Positions 10,838 through 22,006 of a stretch of DNA of 64,000 nt are shown one piece after another; position 1 is the first letter of the stretch; every line of letters starts with the position of its first letter. The notes beneath the pieces were generated by a model. The model saw only the letters and a list, made by a program, of their open reading frames with translations. It ran no database searches and was not told where the DNA came from. The translations under genes were made by a program, and so were the position numbers. Source of the DNA: Homarus americanus (taxonomy: Eukaryota > Arthropoda > Malacostraca > Decapoda > Nephropidae); assembly GCF_018991925.1 (NCBI RefSeq), contig NW_024732238.1, positions 7,954,642 through 8,018,641 of the forward strand, written 5' to 3'.

Positions 10838-11105
10838 TGGTTAGGTTAGGTATGGTAACGTTAGGTTAGGTTATATAAGGTTAGGTTAGATAAGGTTAGG
10901 TTAGATAAGGTTAGGTTAGATAAGGATAGGTTAGATTAGGTTATATAAGGTTAGATTAGGTTATATAAGGTTAGATTAGGTTATATAAGGTTAGATTAGG
11001 TTATATAAGGTTAGGTTAGATAAGGTTAGGTTAGGTTATATAAGGTTAGGTTAGATAAGGTAAGGTTAGGTTAGCTTAGATAAGGTAAGGTAAGGTTAGG
11101 TTTTG
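10838..11105. repeat. Degenerate TTAGG repeats (telomere-like, G-rich strand)
   Basis: About 20 GGTTAGGTTA-type units interspersed with TATATAAGG and GATAAGG spacers. The unit equals the arthropod telomeric TTAGG. Together with the CCTAA-rich stretch at 10160-10650, the two arrays face outward around ~190 bp of AT-rich DNA, as in a fold-back structure. Confidence 0.75.
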
Positions 11106-11845
11106 CTAGGGTAAGATACATTTCACTAATTTTGCAGGAAAAAAAATCACTAATGAATGTATCGGATAAAAAACCTATGAACATAATTCTTTTCTAAGAA
11201 TATAAAAAGCTATATTTTACCACTGTTAATTTTTAACCCCTTTTTTATCATGTTTACTGAACTTAATTTGGGTTAGGTATTATTCAACTATGAGTCATGG
11301 ATACTTATTGGATACTTACCAGAATAGCTTGTTATAACTAGGTCCTAGCATAGGCAGAATCTAGACAAAAATGTTAACTTGACCTTGTATTTGGCTTTCA
11401 TTACTGACGGGTATCTACGATTATACCACATTAATAAGGTCTATCTGCAAGTTTACTCAGTAATAAAAAATGTGTACCATAAATGTGGACAATAAAAATC
11501 TTAAATTTTGGTACAAATTACTTTAAGAGTTGTAAGAAGACAAAAGCTGCGTCTCTTCCATTACACGACATATATAAACACCCGAGCCTTTTCTTATCGT
11601 AAAAAAATAAAAAATAAATAAAAAACTTAACTAAAAAGACAAAACTGTAATATAGTATTTTAGTGTGTTGAGGCACAAAAAAATTTTCTACACTATTTTA
11701 TGATAAATAAAGTCTAACAAGCATTATTACAAAATATATTTAAAAAAATTTTATGCAATCAGGAAACAGCGACTTACTACATCCAGGTTGACCATGTTAC
11801 AGAACCTAAGGAGGCCCTTTAAGTTACGGCCTCAAATATGGACTT
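11106..11845. other. AT-rich intron sequence, no recognised feature
   Basis: No coding similarity, RNA gene or transposon termini were seen in this stretch. Confidence 0.4.
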
Positions 11846-11849
11846 ACTT

Positions 11850-12626
11850 AAAGAGTCCACCGTTAATGAAATTTCGGTTAACGAATTACCTTCCATAAGA
11901 ATATTCAATTCGGTTAACAAATTTCTTACAAATTTTTCCCAACATGTTTTCGCCTGCTCACCAGCTGCAGTATTAGTCCGCCAATACAGTAATCGGTTTT
12001 AGGGCTTAAATTTGTTACCATTTGAGTAAATATCAAGAAGGTTGTACTATTCAATAATTTTCCAAGTCTTATATTAAATTTTTTAGTTGTTTTAACAATT
12101 ATTTAACATAATTGAAGTACAGGGAACTAGTTTTTAGCGCGCCAAACAGCCACTTGACTCACCCAGAATGGCGTCAGTTTGTGTCTCTGCTCAGTGGAGG
12201 TAGCATCTTGCTTGAGACTCTCTTGAACATAAACTATTTTTACGTTTTTACAGTACAATTATTGGTCATTCTGAAATTTATTTTACACATTGACAATATA
12301 TAATGCAGTGCAGTGTTGATTTAAAGAAAAGAATCTTGAATTACACCAAGTGAACTTAAAATTTTATGGGTGAAATGAGGCATGCATGAAGCATGGGGTG
12401 ACTTCTCTTCCACCCCCACTTCTAATTCCCATCATCATCATCATCATCAACCAGGAGCCTTCTACATGCACACCTCAAAGTAAGTGTACTTTACTGCATT
12501 TATTTTTAGTTTGTATGTAATTTTCGGTGAGCTGAAACCAATTACCCAAAATCCCATTGAAACAATGGTTTCGGTTAACGAACGACCGTCTGGAACGAAT
12601 TGTGTTCGTTAACCGAGGGACCACTG
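11850..12626. mobile_element. Tigger-type MITE (GGTTAACGA family), copy 1
   Basis: The right end GTTAACCGAGGGACCACTG is followed by TA (12627-12628). The left part (ATTTCGGTTAACGAATTACC) matches the copies at 39753-40542 and, more distantly, 28489-29334. The interior shares long segments with them, including the ATCATCATC run near 12432 and CTACATGCACACCTCAAAGT. The left terminus is eroded, so the start is approximate. Confidence 0.8.
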
Positions 12627-12628
12627 TA

Positions 12629-12810
12629 CCGTATTTTTCGGCTTGGAAGACGCACTTTTTATTACAAAAATATACCTTGAAAATTACCATGCGTCTTCCT
12701 GGACGGTAGTTGATGAGTTGTAGCAGAGGTTTTTGAAATCAGCCCCTTACAAAGACTGTTACCTCATTACAGTACTTAGTAATTACAAGTATTCTCTATA
12801 CAGCACTATA
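12629..12810 (+). repeat. Fragment of a TIR element with GTATTTTTCGGCTTGG end
   Basis: ACCGTATTTTTCGGCTTGGA begins directly after the MITE at 12626. Its complement occurs near 34440-34465. A second inverted GCGTCTTCC motif lies at about 12692. No complete second terminus was identified. Confidence 0.45.
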
Positions 12811-14390
12811 CAGTTGTACCCCACTTAACGCGGTCAATTGAACCCAGAGGGTCCCGCGTTAAGTGAAATCCGCGTTAAGTGAACAACAGAACATATGGGA
12901 TTAATTCCAAATAGAAACCGGCCCGACCCCCAAACTCCACTTTTTGAAGGCACATACCTATGTTGTAGTAAAAATAACATCTTAATTTTATGATGGTACA
13001 TGCACACAATTAATACTTAAGAGAAATAGAGAAATACAGTCGCCAAGTTGATGTCCATTCAAATAATGGACTCAACTCCCTCCCCCTCTCACACTACACA
13101 GCCGGCTAACAGATGGTCGGTCGGTCCCCCACCAACCGCCCCAAGGAGACAGGGATAACCAAACTGTTAGAGAATTGACATTGCTGGATTCCTTGTAAGA
13201 CCAGGAATATTTTGAATATAAATGTCATATATTTTTCACAAAAGATAACATAGTTACCTAGAGAAAAATTTTTATCTAAAAATTGTAAGTTTAAAGCAAA
13301 ATATATGATGTTTATATTCAAAATGATCACTAAATTATAAGAATTCCAGCAATGTAAATTATATTCTGACCGGGTAATTTGTATGAATTTTATGAGCTAA
13401 AACAAATATCTTCAGTTAATAAAAAAAAAATAATCTTCACGACACTATCTGTCAATCAAAGTACCCCACCTTGCCTCCCCCCCTCTTCCAACCGCGCGGT
13501 CAGTCCCAACCCTCCCCCCCACCCCCCACCAATCCTCCCTTCCAGAGTTTTTAACATTTAGTATTAAATAATACCTCAGATTAAAGTTAGTTTAATATAA
13601 TTGACATTGCTGGATTCCTTGTAAGACCAGGAATATTTTGAATATAAATGTCATATATTTTGCACAAAAGATAACATAGTTACCTAGAGAAAAAATTTTA
13701 TCTAAAAATTGTAAGTTTAAAGCAAAATATATGATGTTTATATTCAAAATGATCACCAAATTATAAGAATTCCAGCAATGTAAATTATATTCTGACCGGG
13801 TAATTTGTGTGAATTTTATGAGCTAAAACAAATATCTTCAGTTAATAAAAAAAAAAATAATCCTTCACAGGGTAACAGATGGTCGGTCGGTCCCTCCCTC
13901 CCCCCCACCCCCCACCAACCGTCCCAAGGAGATGTGTGGGATAACCACTAAATTTTAATAAATAATACCTCAAACTAAAGTTAGGATAATATAATTGACA
14001 TTGCTGGATTCCTTGTAAGACCAGGAATATTTTGAATATAAATGTCATATATTTTGCACAAAAGATACCATAGTTACCTAGAAAAAATTTTTTATCTAAA
14101 AATTGTAAGTTTAAAGCAAAATATATGATGTTTATATTCAAAATGATCACCAAATTATAAGAATTCCAGCAATGTAAATTATATTCTGGCCTGGTAATTT
14201 GTATGAATTTTATGAGCTAAAACAGGCAGTCAGGCAGGGTGGCGGGTGGGGCAAATCTAAAAATAGCGTCTCGGACACTCACCGCGTATATGTGGAAAAA
14301 ATCCGCGTTAAGTGAAAGTTCAGCTTTGGCAAGGCACCGCGTATATGCGAAAACGCGTTAAGTGAAACCGCGTTAGGCGGGGTAAAACTG
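12811..14390. mobile_element. Tigger-type TIR element with internal tandem palindromic units (CTTAACGCGG family)
   Basis: Ends CAGTTGTACCCCACTTAACG and GCGTTAGGCGGGGTAAAACTG-like termini, flanked by TA (12809-12810, 14391-14392). Inside are three tandem copies of a ~0.4-kb unit starting ATTGACATTGCTGGATTCC at 13174, 13600 and 13994 (periods 426 and 394). Each unit carries an imperfect ~200-bp palindrome, in which the first half is complementary to the segment ending AGAATTCCAGCAATGTAAAT. No transposase was found. The inverted relative is at 30661-32255. Confidence 0.88.
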
Positions 14391-14392
14391 TA

Positions 14393-15521
14393 AAACAATT
14401 AATTTAACTAATATTGTTGATATACTGCGAAAAATACAATTATTTACTTTCTCAGTAGGTAAAAATATAATATAAACAGCTGCAGCTACACAGCCCTTGC
14501 TGCTGTGCGGTTTGTTTACTAATGGCAGTGGTGCGGCAGCGCCATCTATTCAGGAATTGCGAACGGTTGTCTGCTGGTCTCAAAGCGCAGTATAATGATT
14601 GTTTATCAGACCACAGCTTACAGTCTAGAGAATTACAACACATATAACAGTAAGTAGATGCCCTCGTGGTAACCCACATAAGTTGACACCCTACAGTCCC
14701 AGGAGACCTGACCCGGGCCACTAAGTACTTGAATTAGCCGGGTGATATGACCTACAACCACACCTTGCCAAGACACACCCAGCTTAGTGTTAATTAGGAG
14801 AGGTCATTTGCCGGTTGGTTCTACTCCATATAAAGGCCCTGCAGTCCCGTCCACAGGTCATTCTTGTCATTAGATTCCTGATTCAGATTCCATTGAGATG
14901 ACTCCCACAACACTATCAACGGAAGACGGAGTCACGCTCGTCACTAGTCGAGGTGGGGAGGGAGACTTCCCTCCTCAACACCGCGTCTCCAGCTAGCAGT
15001 CTCCCAAAGGAGACATAGTTCAGCAGCACCTGCTGGGCCTCCCTTAGGTCACACGTGAGTCATTGTCAGAGCTATCCATAGTGTGAGTTACTTACGGTGG
15101 GAAGTGTATTCATTCATGTTTGTGTCCGAGAGTCAGTGTCTAGTAACTTTGATATAATATTGATATTAATGTGTCCACGCCATTCAGTTGAATTAATAAT
15201 TAGGTGTAATGAAGTGGTGTCTAGAGATGTACCCTAAGAACGTATAATCTAAGTGAAAGTAACGAATCGGCCATGCTACCAAACTTCCTCTCTTTACATC
15301 CTACAACTAAATATTCTATCTATACTTACATCTAAATCCCCCCCATTACAGCAGGAATGTTTGTTTCTTCATATGAAGGCTCTCACATTTGGACACCTAC
15401 TTAGACTGTAAAAACCTCGCAAAATTCAAAGCATCCAAATTTAAATACAACTTTCTATGGAGAAAATTAATTTGAGTCTGGTACTTTCGATGTTTGGCTA
15501 AATTTTGCCTTATTTACCCTA
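14393..15521. other. Intron stretch with a promoter-like TATA motif, otherwise unassigned
   Basis: No protein similarity is recognised. CCATATAAAGGCCCTGCAG at about 14826 looks like a TATA box with a downstream TCATTCTTG initiator-like site. The surroundings resemble an LTR or other retroelement promoter, but no matching partner LTR was found in the window. The segment 15400-15520 is the reverse complement of part of the element at 3943-5530. Confidence 0.35.
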
Positions 15522-15678
15522 CAGTAGGTTCTCAAGTTTCGCGAGTATTTAAATCTACGTTTTTTATTTGGACACACAAAGAAAAACACTACACAATTTC
15601 AAATCTTGATGGCGGAAACTCGAATTTCGATGAGTTTGAGCGGCCCGCCAACGTTCAGATGTGCACAATCATTGTTTA

Positions 15679-16010
15679 TGTTCGTGTTCTGGGTAATAAG
15701 TTCTATCAACAGGAGCGAACACAAACACCTGGATAGATTTTGTAGGTTCTATTTACTGGATAAGAGATATGTACACAAGGGGAGTAGCACTCTTCAACCT
15801 GTATGCTTGTCAACTGCTCTATAGACGACGTATGGCAAGTGATACATTAACAGCTTCCATACGTCGCCAGGCACATTAATTAGGCATGTGGGACATCTTA
15901 AATATATTGCCACATGCTACTAGCTAGGCTGAATAAATAATATATATAAAACGAGCACATACATAATATACATACATAATATATAATACAGCATACATAA
16001 TATACATACA
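15679..16010 (-). repeat. 3' LTR (element orientation)
   Basis: 332 bp, bounded TG...CA (plus strand TGTTCGTGTT...ATACATACA). It differs from the other LTR at about five positions, for example A/C in CAACCTGT(A/C)TGC and a three-base cluster near 15950, so identity is about 98.5%. Confidence 0.95.
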
Positions 16011-16131
16011 CCTCCCTCTCCCCTATACGCTCATAGCAAAGTCTTGAGCGGACCGTTTCTTTTGGATCCGTTCTGAGCGTCGAGGGACTTGATCACTGGG
16101 AAGGATATGGGACTCAACACTGGTGGCGGGG

Positions 16132-16791
16132 TCAGCAGAAGGCATTGTTACAGGGCGGAGAAAACGGCGGTTCCTCCACCACACACGACCACTGGGTAAC
16201 CGCACCTGGTAGTCCTCCGGGTGACTCAATGAGACCCATTATGACTAATACGCCTACTTTGTCCCAACGAGGTCGTCCTGAACACGGACTTGGTGCCGGC
16301 TTAATCAACCTAGAGAACGGGCGGGTCAGGCGAAGCGGGCGATTTACGCCCTGAACGATCGCTCGGCGTCGGGCGATCACATAATCCTTCTGTTTTAGCC
16401 TCGCCACTCCTTGAAAAGGGTTGAGGGTGAGTAGGACACAAGAACGGCAAGGCCCATACAAAACCTGGGCAGGGGAGCGTCCGGTGTAGTTGGGTGTGTT
16501 GCGGAGTTCAAGAAGACCCCGGTCGAAGGCCTCGCAGTCAATGTTCCCAGAAGGGGCCACCTTAAGGATGAGGTGCTTCAGGGATTTGACAGCAGCCTCA
16601 GCGTGGCCGTTGGACTGCGGGTAATGGGGCGATGACAACACATGCCGGACTCCCCATCGGTCAAGGAACACGGCAAAGTCCTCGCCAGAACTGAGGCCTT
16701 CGGGCTGCTCCGCAGGCGCATAGGAACGCCCCACTGCCACGGAAGTAGTGGCGTGAACTTGCTGGATGGTGGCGGCAGACGCCGTGGTCAT
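16132..16791 (-). pseudogene. Retrotransposon integrase C-terminal part
   Basis: Reading frame of 219 codons. Residues ~40-75 carry FLDRWGVRHVLSSPHYPQSN followed by GHAEAAVKSLKHLI, the Ty3/gypsy integrase block that holds the catalytic Glu of the D,D-35-E triad (the E of GHAE). Next comes the LRNTPNYTGRSPAQVLYG block typical of the integrase end, then a basic C-terminal tail. The two catalytic Asp residues and the zinc-binding N-terminus are missing. The first ~35 residues do not match integrase, so the deletion junction lies near 16690. It lies downstream of protease in the same element and cannot encode an active integrase. Confidence 0.85.
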
Positions 16792-17090
16792 TACCGCATT
16801 CTAATAACCGCCAACCAGAGACGGTCGACGACATAACAAGGAAGCGATTTCCTGATACAGAAAAAAGCCGCCGACACAGGATTCAAGGCGGTGGGCGAGC
16901 CGCCACTGGGGCGTGGTTCTTGCTGCTGGCTGGGCTAGTACGTGGCGGGCTTAATACCTGACAGCATTGAGATGGCGGCCCATGCCAGTCGAACACAGTC
17001 TGCGCATCGCCGCTTGCGGCTCGCCCAAAGTGACTGTCGTGAGGCAAGCCAAGGCGTGAGGACTAAAGCAATAACTAAATGGCGAGAGGT

Positions 17091-17528
17091 TCACTGGCCA
17101 GAGGGTAGGGCGTGCAGCAGGGTAGCTATTCTTCGTACCCTGTTGGTGTACGCCTCGAGATCAGTGTTGAAGTCCTGGGAGATGATGGCCAACTCTTGGC
17201 AATGTCTGTAGGACAGCAAAGGAGTCGGGACACCGTTATGCACATCAATCCAGGCTTGACACGACCTGTTGCCAAAGGTGACTTGTGCTCGGAGTGATCC
17301 TAGGGCTGGGGCCATCTGTGAACCATCTGCCGTGACGCAGAGGTCCTTGGGAGGCGGTCCGAGATCACTTTGAGAGAGCCCCAAGCATTGCAAATGCTGG
17401 GGACCGATGACTGTAGCATCAGCGCCGGTGTCGGGCAACATTTGAAGACGGGATGACACACTGCGGTAGGTCACAATGACACTGATGTACTGGGGGACTT
17501 TGGTCCTGGGACGCTGGGGGGAGCACAC
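17091..17528 (-). pseudogene. Retrotransposon aspartic protease segment
   Basis: 145-codon frame containing LQMLPDTGADATVIGPQHL, the retropepsin active site (DTGA) with the usual hydrophobic strand ahead of it, and a later LGSLRAQVTFG flap-like stretch. In an intact element the frame would run on into reverse transcriptase. Here it ends shortly after the protease, at NRVRRIATLLHALPSGQ, where the RT/RNase H deletion begins. It sits between gag (17796-18849) and the integrase remnant. Confidence 0.85.
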
Positions 17529-17795
17529 ATTCCTAATATGGCTCGAGCGTTGTCCAGGGTCGTCATGCTTCTGATTGGAAGACTGTGGGCGGCCCTCTCT
17601 GGTGGAAGGCGCTGCTCACGACGCCAACCTTTTTGGCTTGTTGAAGGGGCAACGACTTTGCCGCGGCGGCCCAGACGCATCGCACACAGCTGCACTGACA
17701 TGGCAGCACCTGCGATTGTGAGTAATTGCAGGCCCTACGGGTAACAACTGTTGCAGGTAGACTCAGCAGCTGGATGTATCACCTTGTTGATAGGG

Positions 17796-18849
17796 TTATT
17801 TACCACAGTTGTTACAAAATGAATCAAGGGACGGATGGGCGTATATGAGCAGACTTTGTCCTTGTACCGGGACAGCACGGATAAACTGTAGGGGAGCTCG
17901 GATGGCAGAGGAGGCAACACCTGCAGCCTCATAGGAGCGACATATCGTCAACACATCCTGGAGAGAAGAGGAAGAGTCGAGGGAGGTGAGGCGTTGGACA
18001 AGTTCCTCGTCCTTAACACCCATCAAGATCACCTGCTTCAACTGGGTCTCCTCGCACTGCTGGTGGTGGCCTAGACATATATCTACCTCTTCCGAGGCTC
18101 TCTTAAGACGTACATAAAAGGCGTCAAAAGTCTCACCTTCCATCTGTCTGCAGCTAAACAATTCCCTCCTGCGCAGAGCTTCATTCTGCTGTCCTTTGAT
18201 GTGCCGTTGTAGAATGTCCAGTACCTCCTCTACAGACAGCGAAGAGGTTGAGGGTACCTGCAACGTATGTTCTAAGACACGCTGAATTTCCAAGGACAGG
18301 CACATACGCAGCTGGATGAGTTGTTTAAGCTGTGACAAACTCTGGAGATCCACCATTGTAGCATAATCAGTCCACCGTCGCCGCCATTCACGAAAAGTCT
18401 GGAAATTCACATCAGGCTTCAAGATGGGTGGTGTTTGAGCTGCTGCTTTAGGTGGGGCTGGGGGGCGTGAAGGAAGCATTGACGAGGTACCTGAACCAGT
18501 CAGTACCGAGGCAGTGTTAGAGCCAGGGGCTTGGTTAACAGTGAGGCAAGATATCAAAGCTTCAAACCGTGCACTGTCTTCCAATCTCCGTTGGTGGTCT
18601 CTCTCTGCCTCTGCTTGCCTTCTGCGTTCGTCTGCCGCACGTCTGTTAGCTTCATCCTCGCGCCTTTCATCTCTCAAACTTCATTAAAGCAATTATCTCT
18701 GGAGACAACGCTGAATATCGAGGTGAAGGGCAGCGCGATGTTGTGGGACCTGGAACGTCATGGTCAGCCTGGTCATCCATCTCTGCGGAGCTATCATCCG
18801 ACTGACTCATCCGGGCGCTGGCTCCACGACTGCGTAGGGCACGAGACAT
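17796..18849 (-). pseudogene. Retrotransposon gag, frameshifted
   Basis: Start MSRALRSRGASARMSQ at 18849. The first frame stops near 18667 (KFER, TGA) and continues one base over through an Arg/Glu-rich coiled segment (DERREDEANRRAADERRRQ). The capsid-like part follows (NFQTFREWRRRWTDYATM, SLEIQRVLEHTL, GETFDAFYVRLKRASEEVDI), with matches to the retrotransposon gag family pattern. The frame ends at CNNCGK, the first half of a CCHC zinc knuckle, after which it is broken. The start codon is chosen because it lies just inside the primer-binding site region and precedes the acidic leader. At least two frame breaks make it non-functional. Confidence 0.8.
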
Positions 18850-19391
18850 GACTACTTCATCTGTGTACTGTGTCTTAAATCAGTGTTGACCGGTCAGCCC
18901 GTCGTATCAACAAGATCTCAGACAAAAAATTAATTAAATACACAGATAAGTAGATTATATATATAAAATATATATAAGGGAGCCGCCACGGTCAGTGAGT
19001 GTTAGTACATGTATGTGTGTGTGCGCGCGTCTGGGTGGGAGCAATCTCCTCGAGCTGTGAGGGGGGGTGGAGACGGCGAGGAGCGTCAGTTACCCCTCAG
19101 GCAAGACAAGAGGAGGATGTGAAAAACTTTACTCCTTACAAATGCCCAGAACATGCCGTGTACCTTGGGAATCCTTTAGAACAAGGTCACACATGTATGG
19201 CACGAAACACACAATGCACTAAACACTTCACAGAAAATCACTGTCACTGACACTGCTCAAAGTTGCTAAATTCTTCGAGGAGGGGTGGCAGGCGGCAGTT
19301 GGTTGACACAGGGAAGGAGTCCGTAAGCCGGCTTTCCACAAACTTTGCACTGTCACACGTAATTATCCAGTAAAACCGGTTCACTGCGCCA

Positions 19392-19723
19392 TGTTCGTGT
19401 TCTGGGTAATAAGTTCTATCAACAGGAGCGAACACAAACACCTGGATAGATTTTGTAGGTTCTATTTACTGGATAAGAGATATGTACACAAGGGGAGTAG
19501 CACTCTTCAACCTGTCTGCTTGTCAACTGCTCTATAGACGACGTATGGCAAGTGATACATTAACAGCTTCCATACGTCGCCAGGCACATTAATTGGGCAT
19601 GTGGGACATCTTAAATATATTGCCACATGCTACTAGCTAGGCTGAATAAATAATATATATAAATGGGGCACATACATAATATACATACATAATATATAAT
19701 ACAGCATACATAATATACATACA
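19392..19723 (-). repeat. 5' LTR (element orientation)
   Basis: 332-bp partner of 15679-16010. The primer-binding site abuts it at 19391 and the target duplication GTTTA follows at 19724-19728. Confidence 0.95.
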
Positions 19724-20917
19724 GTTTATTACTTAATTTCTTTTTGATTGAATTAATGTTTATGTGTGCAAAATGAACAATACAATTCATTAATAATACG
19801 AAGAATATTAAAACACACGAGGAGACGAGACGGCATTGTTTTCATTAATGTTTACAAAACCAGTTACAGACTGGTTCTACACTGAAGAAAATAAGACCCT
19901 GGTTGTAGCTGTAGTAAAATTAATGTAAAAAATTAATATGGTTGTTTTAAGTAATGTTAATAAATGGAACAATGGAAGAAGCTAACCACTAATGGTAAAG
20001 AAAAAAAGTGAGATCACGTATGTAAGTGCACACATGTGAAAACATATCGTCATTACTCTACATAAGAATATGAAAGCAACACTTATTTACTGTTCATATA
20101 TGTTTTAATTAATGTTTCTGAATTTAAAACAAAAATTCTACCCACCAGTGGTGGTAAAGTTAAAAAACATAAAGACAGCCAATGTTGTTGTGTGTGTTTT
20201 TACTTGAATGACGAAGTTGCCATCAGGTTCAACTCTAGCTGAAGCTGTAGAACATAAAAACTTTTTCTGTGTTGTTTTTAGTTTTTATTTAACTTTATGT
20301 GTTATTTTCGTTGGTTTATTAGGATGTTGCTTTATTACAGGTAGTAGTTTTTATGTTCTACAGCTTTAGCTAGAGTTGAACCTAATGACTTGGCAACTTC
20401 GTCATCCAAGTAAAAACACACACAACAACATTGGCTGTCCTTATGTTTTTTAACTTTACCACCACTGGTGGGTAGAATTTTTGTTTTAAATTCAGAAACA
20501 CTAATTAAAACATACATGAACAGTAAATAAGTGTTGCTTTCACATTCTTAAGTAGGGTGATGACGCAATGTTTTTACATGTGCGCACTTACATACGCGCA
20601 GTCTTAACGAAAGCAATGCCGTCTTGCTTCCTCGTATGTTTTAATATAATAAAAATTATTAATGAATTTTATTGTTCATTTTGCACACTATAACCCGTCG
20701 AAATTCGAGTTTCCACCGCCGAAATTTGAAATTATGCAGTGGGTTTTTTTGTGTCCAAATAAAAAATGCCGAATTAAAAACTCGCGAAATTTGAGAGCAT
20801 ACCGGTACTGTACTTGAATGTCTGGAACTTTGTTCATTCGCTACCAGGCCTTCACTTGTGTCACAAGCCATTTTCATTCCTGCAAATTTGTAACAGCACC
20901 ATTTGTATTATATAAAT

Positions 20918-22006
20918 CAGGGGTGGCCAACCTGTCGATCGTGATCGACAGGTCGATCGCAAGATCTTCTCTAGTCAATCGCATGACAAAGTTAAACTTA
21001 ATGATCCATCCTTCTTAAGCTACCATACAAAAATCCTCTTAAAATTTTACCCATAATCATTGGGATATTATATTTGTTTAGATTTTTTTCTGGGAATAGA
21101 TTATCATTATGGACACATCAGAGTGATACATACAAAAAACTTTGACTGTGCCATGCTGTGTGTGGCGGAACCTGATAGGAAGTGTTCGCGTTCATACGGG
21201 CCGGTGCTGGCTGGTTCCTGGTGAGGAAACTGATCAGCAAGTTGTCATCAGTTATAGGCTAAAACTAGGCAGGTATTTGCTTTTATAAGTTTACAAATAC
21301 ACGTTAAACCTTGTGTTAATGAATTTGGTAATGAAAAAGTCGACTCGATATTGAGGAGTCTTGTCAAAAGTAAAGAGAGAATCATATTTGGCAACCTTGC
21401 CCAGCAAGCCTACACATATATGTGTTTTCCATTTGGTAAAATCACAAATGTTGAAGATATTGCATCTAGAATGGCATCAGTATTTAACATGGACATATCT
21501 GAAGTCGAAAATGAGCTTCTGAAGCTTAAAAATGATATTCAGATCAAATCCAGGGCAACAGGAGGAAGATTCTGGAACCTACCCAGTGAAGAAAAATATC
21601 CCAATGTCAGAAAATGTGCCATGTACCTCACAGCATTTTTTGGATCAACCTACCTTTGTGAATCAACATTTTCACACATGAAACACATCAAATTCAAATA
21701 CCGATCAACAATGTCAGATGAACACCTGGATGCTTGCTTCAGGCTAGCAGTCACCTCCTACAGTCCTAATTACACAAAGCTGGCAGACAACATGTAGTGC
21801 TAACCATCTCATTAGTAAAGTAAGTTTATGATTTTGTCATGTTAACAATATATCATTACAATTATTGAAAAATATTATTTGTTTCCTCTCTCTCTCTCTA
21901 TGAATCTGCATATATTATGGCAATGGGTGAATATTAGGCTGGTAGATCGCGTCAGGGTAACTGTGGAAAAAGTAGATCACATCACACAAAAGGTTGGCCA
22001 CCCCTG
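20918..22006 (+). mobile_element. hAT transposon, internally deleted, 8-bp target duplication
   Basis: Ends CAGGGGTGGCCAACCT and AGGTTGGCCACCCCTG are 16-bp perfect inverted repeats. The 8-bp duplication ATATAAAT flanks it (20910-20917, 22007-22014). A paralogous sequence at about 42045-42110 carries one ATATAAAT (42069-42076) and no element, i.e. the pre-insertion state. The 1089-bp element retains only the end of a transposase gene. Confidence 0.96.
21351..21797 (+). pseudogene. hAT transposase, C-terminal dimerisation domain fragment
   Basis: 148 codons. The C-terminal half has FWNLPSEEKYPNVRKCAMYL, then TAFFGSTYLCESTFSHMKHI, then STMSDEHLDACFRLAV. This is the hAT C-terminal dimerisation signature as found in SCAND3/ZBED5/GTF2IRD2-type hAT transposases. 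Usual family length is 550-700 residues; the BED finger and catalytic domain are absent. The first codon is merely the first Met in the open frame. It sits inside a hAT element with intact inverted repeats (20918-22006) and is presumably non-functional. Confidence 0.85.

Larger units (their letters stand above)
15679..19723 (-). mobile_element. Ty3/gypsy LTR retrotransposon, complete ends, RT region deleted
   Basis: Two 332-bp direct repeats (15679-16010, 19392-19723) flank gag, protease and integrase remnants read on the minus strand. A perfect 5-bp duplication GTTTA flanks it (15674-15678, 19724-19728). Next to the 5' LTR, in element orientation, is TGGCGCAGTGAACCGG (19391 downward), a primer-binding site starting TGG with no gap. 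Next to the 3' LTR is the purine tract AGGGGAGAGGGAGG (16011-16024 complement). The order gag-PR-INT with INT last fits Ty3/gypsy. At 4045 bp it lacks reverse transcriptase, RNase H and the front of integrase, so it is non-autonomous. No envelope-like gene is visible. Confidence 0.95.
15522..20810. mobile_element. Fold-back TIR element (CAGTAGGTTCTCAA family) split by an LTR retrotransposon
   Basis: Left end CAGTAGGTTCTCAAGTTTCG and right end CGAAATTTGAGAGCATACCG then GTACTG are inverted relatives, flanked by TA (15520-15521, 20811-20812). Without the LTR insertion the element is 1239 bp. It is largely palindromic: about 19990-20275 pairs with 20345-20620, with a centre near 20335. A one-arm relative lies at 4132-5400. 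No transposase frame is convincing, although one weak reading frame (KVKKHKDSQCCCVCFYLDDE) recurs in both arms and in the 4-5 kb copy. Confidence 0.8.

Noticed and set aside
10160..11105. True telomere or chromosome-fusion site
   Set aside because: The repeats are degenerate and outward-facing, flanked by ordinary intron on both sides; a fusion would place G-rich then C-rich arrays head to head.
15679..19723. Endogenous retrovirus with envelope
   Set aside because: No envelope-like frame is present; the content is gag, protease and partial integrase only.
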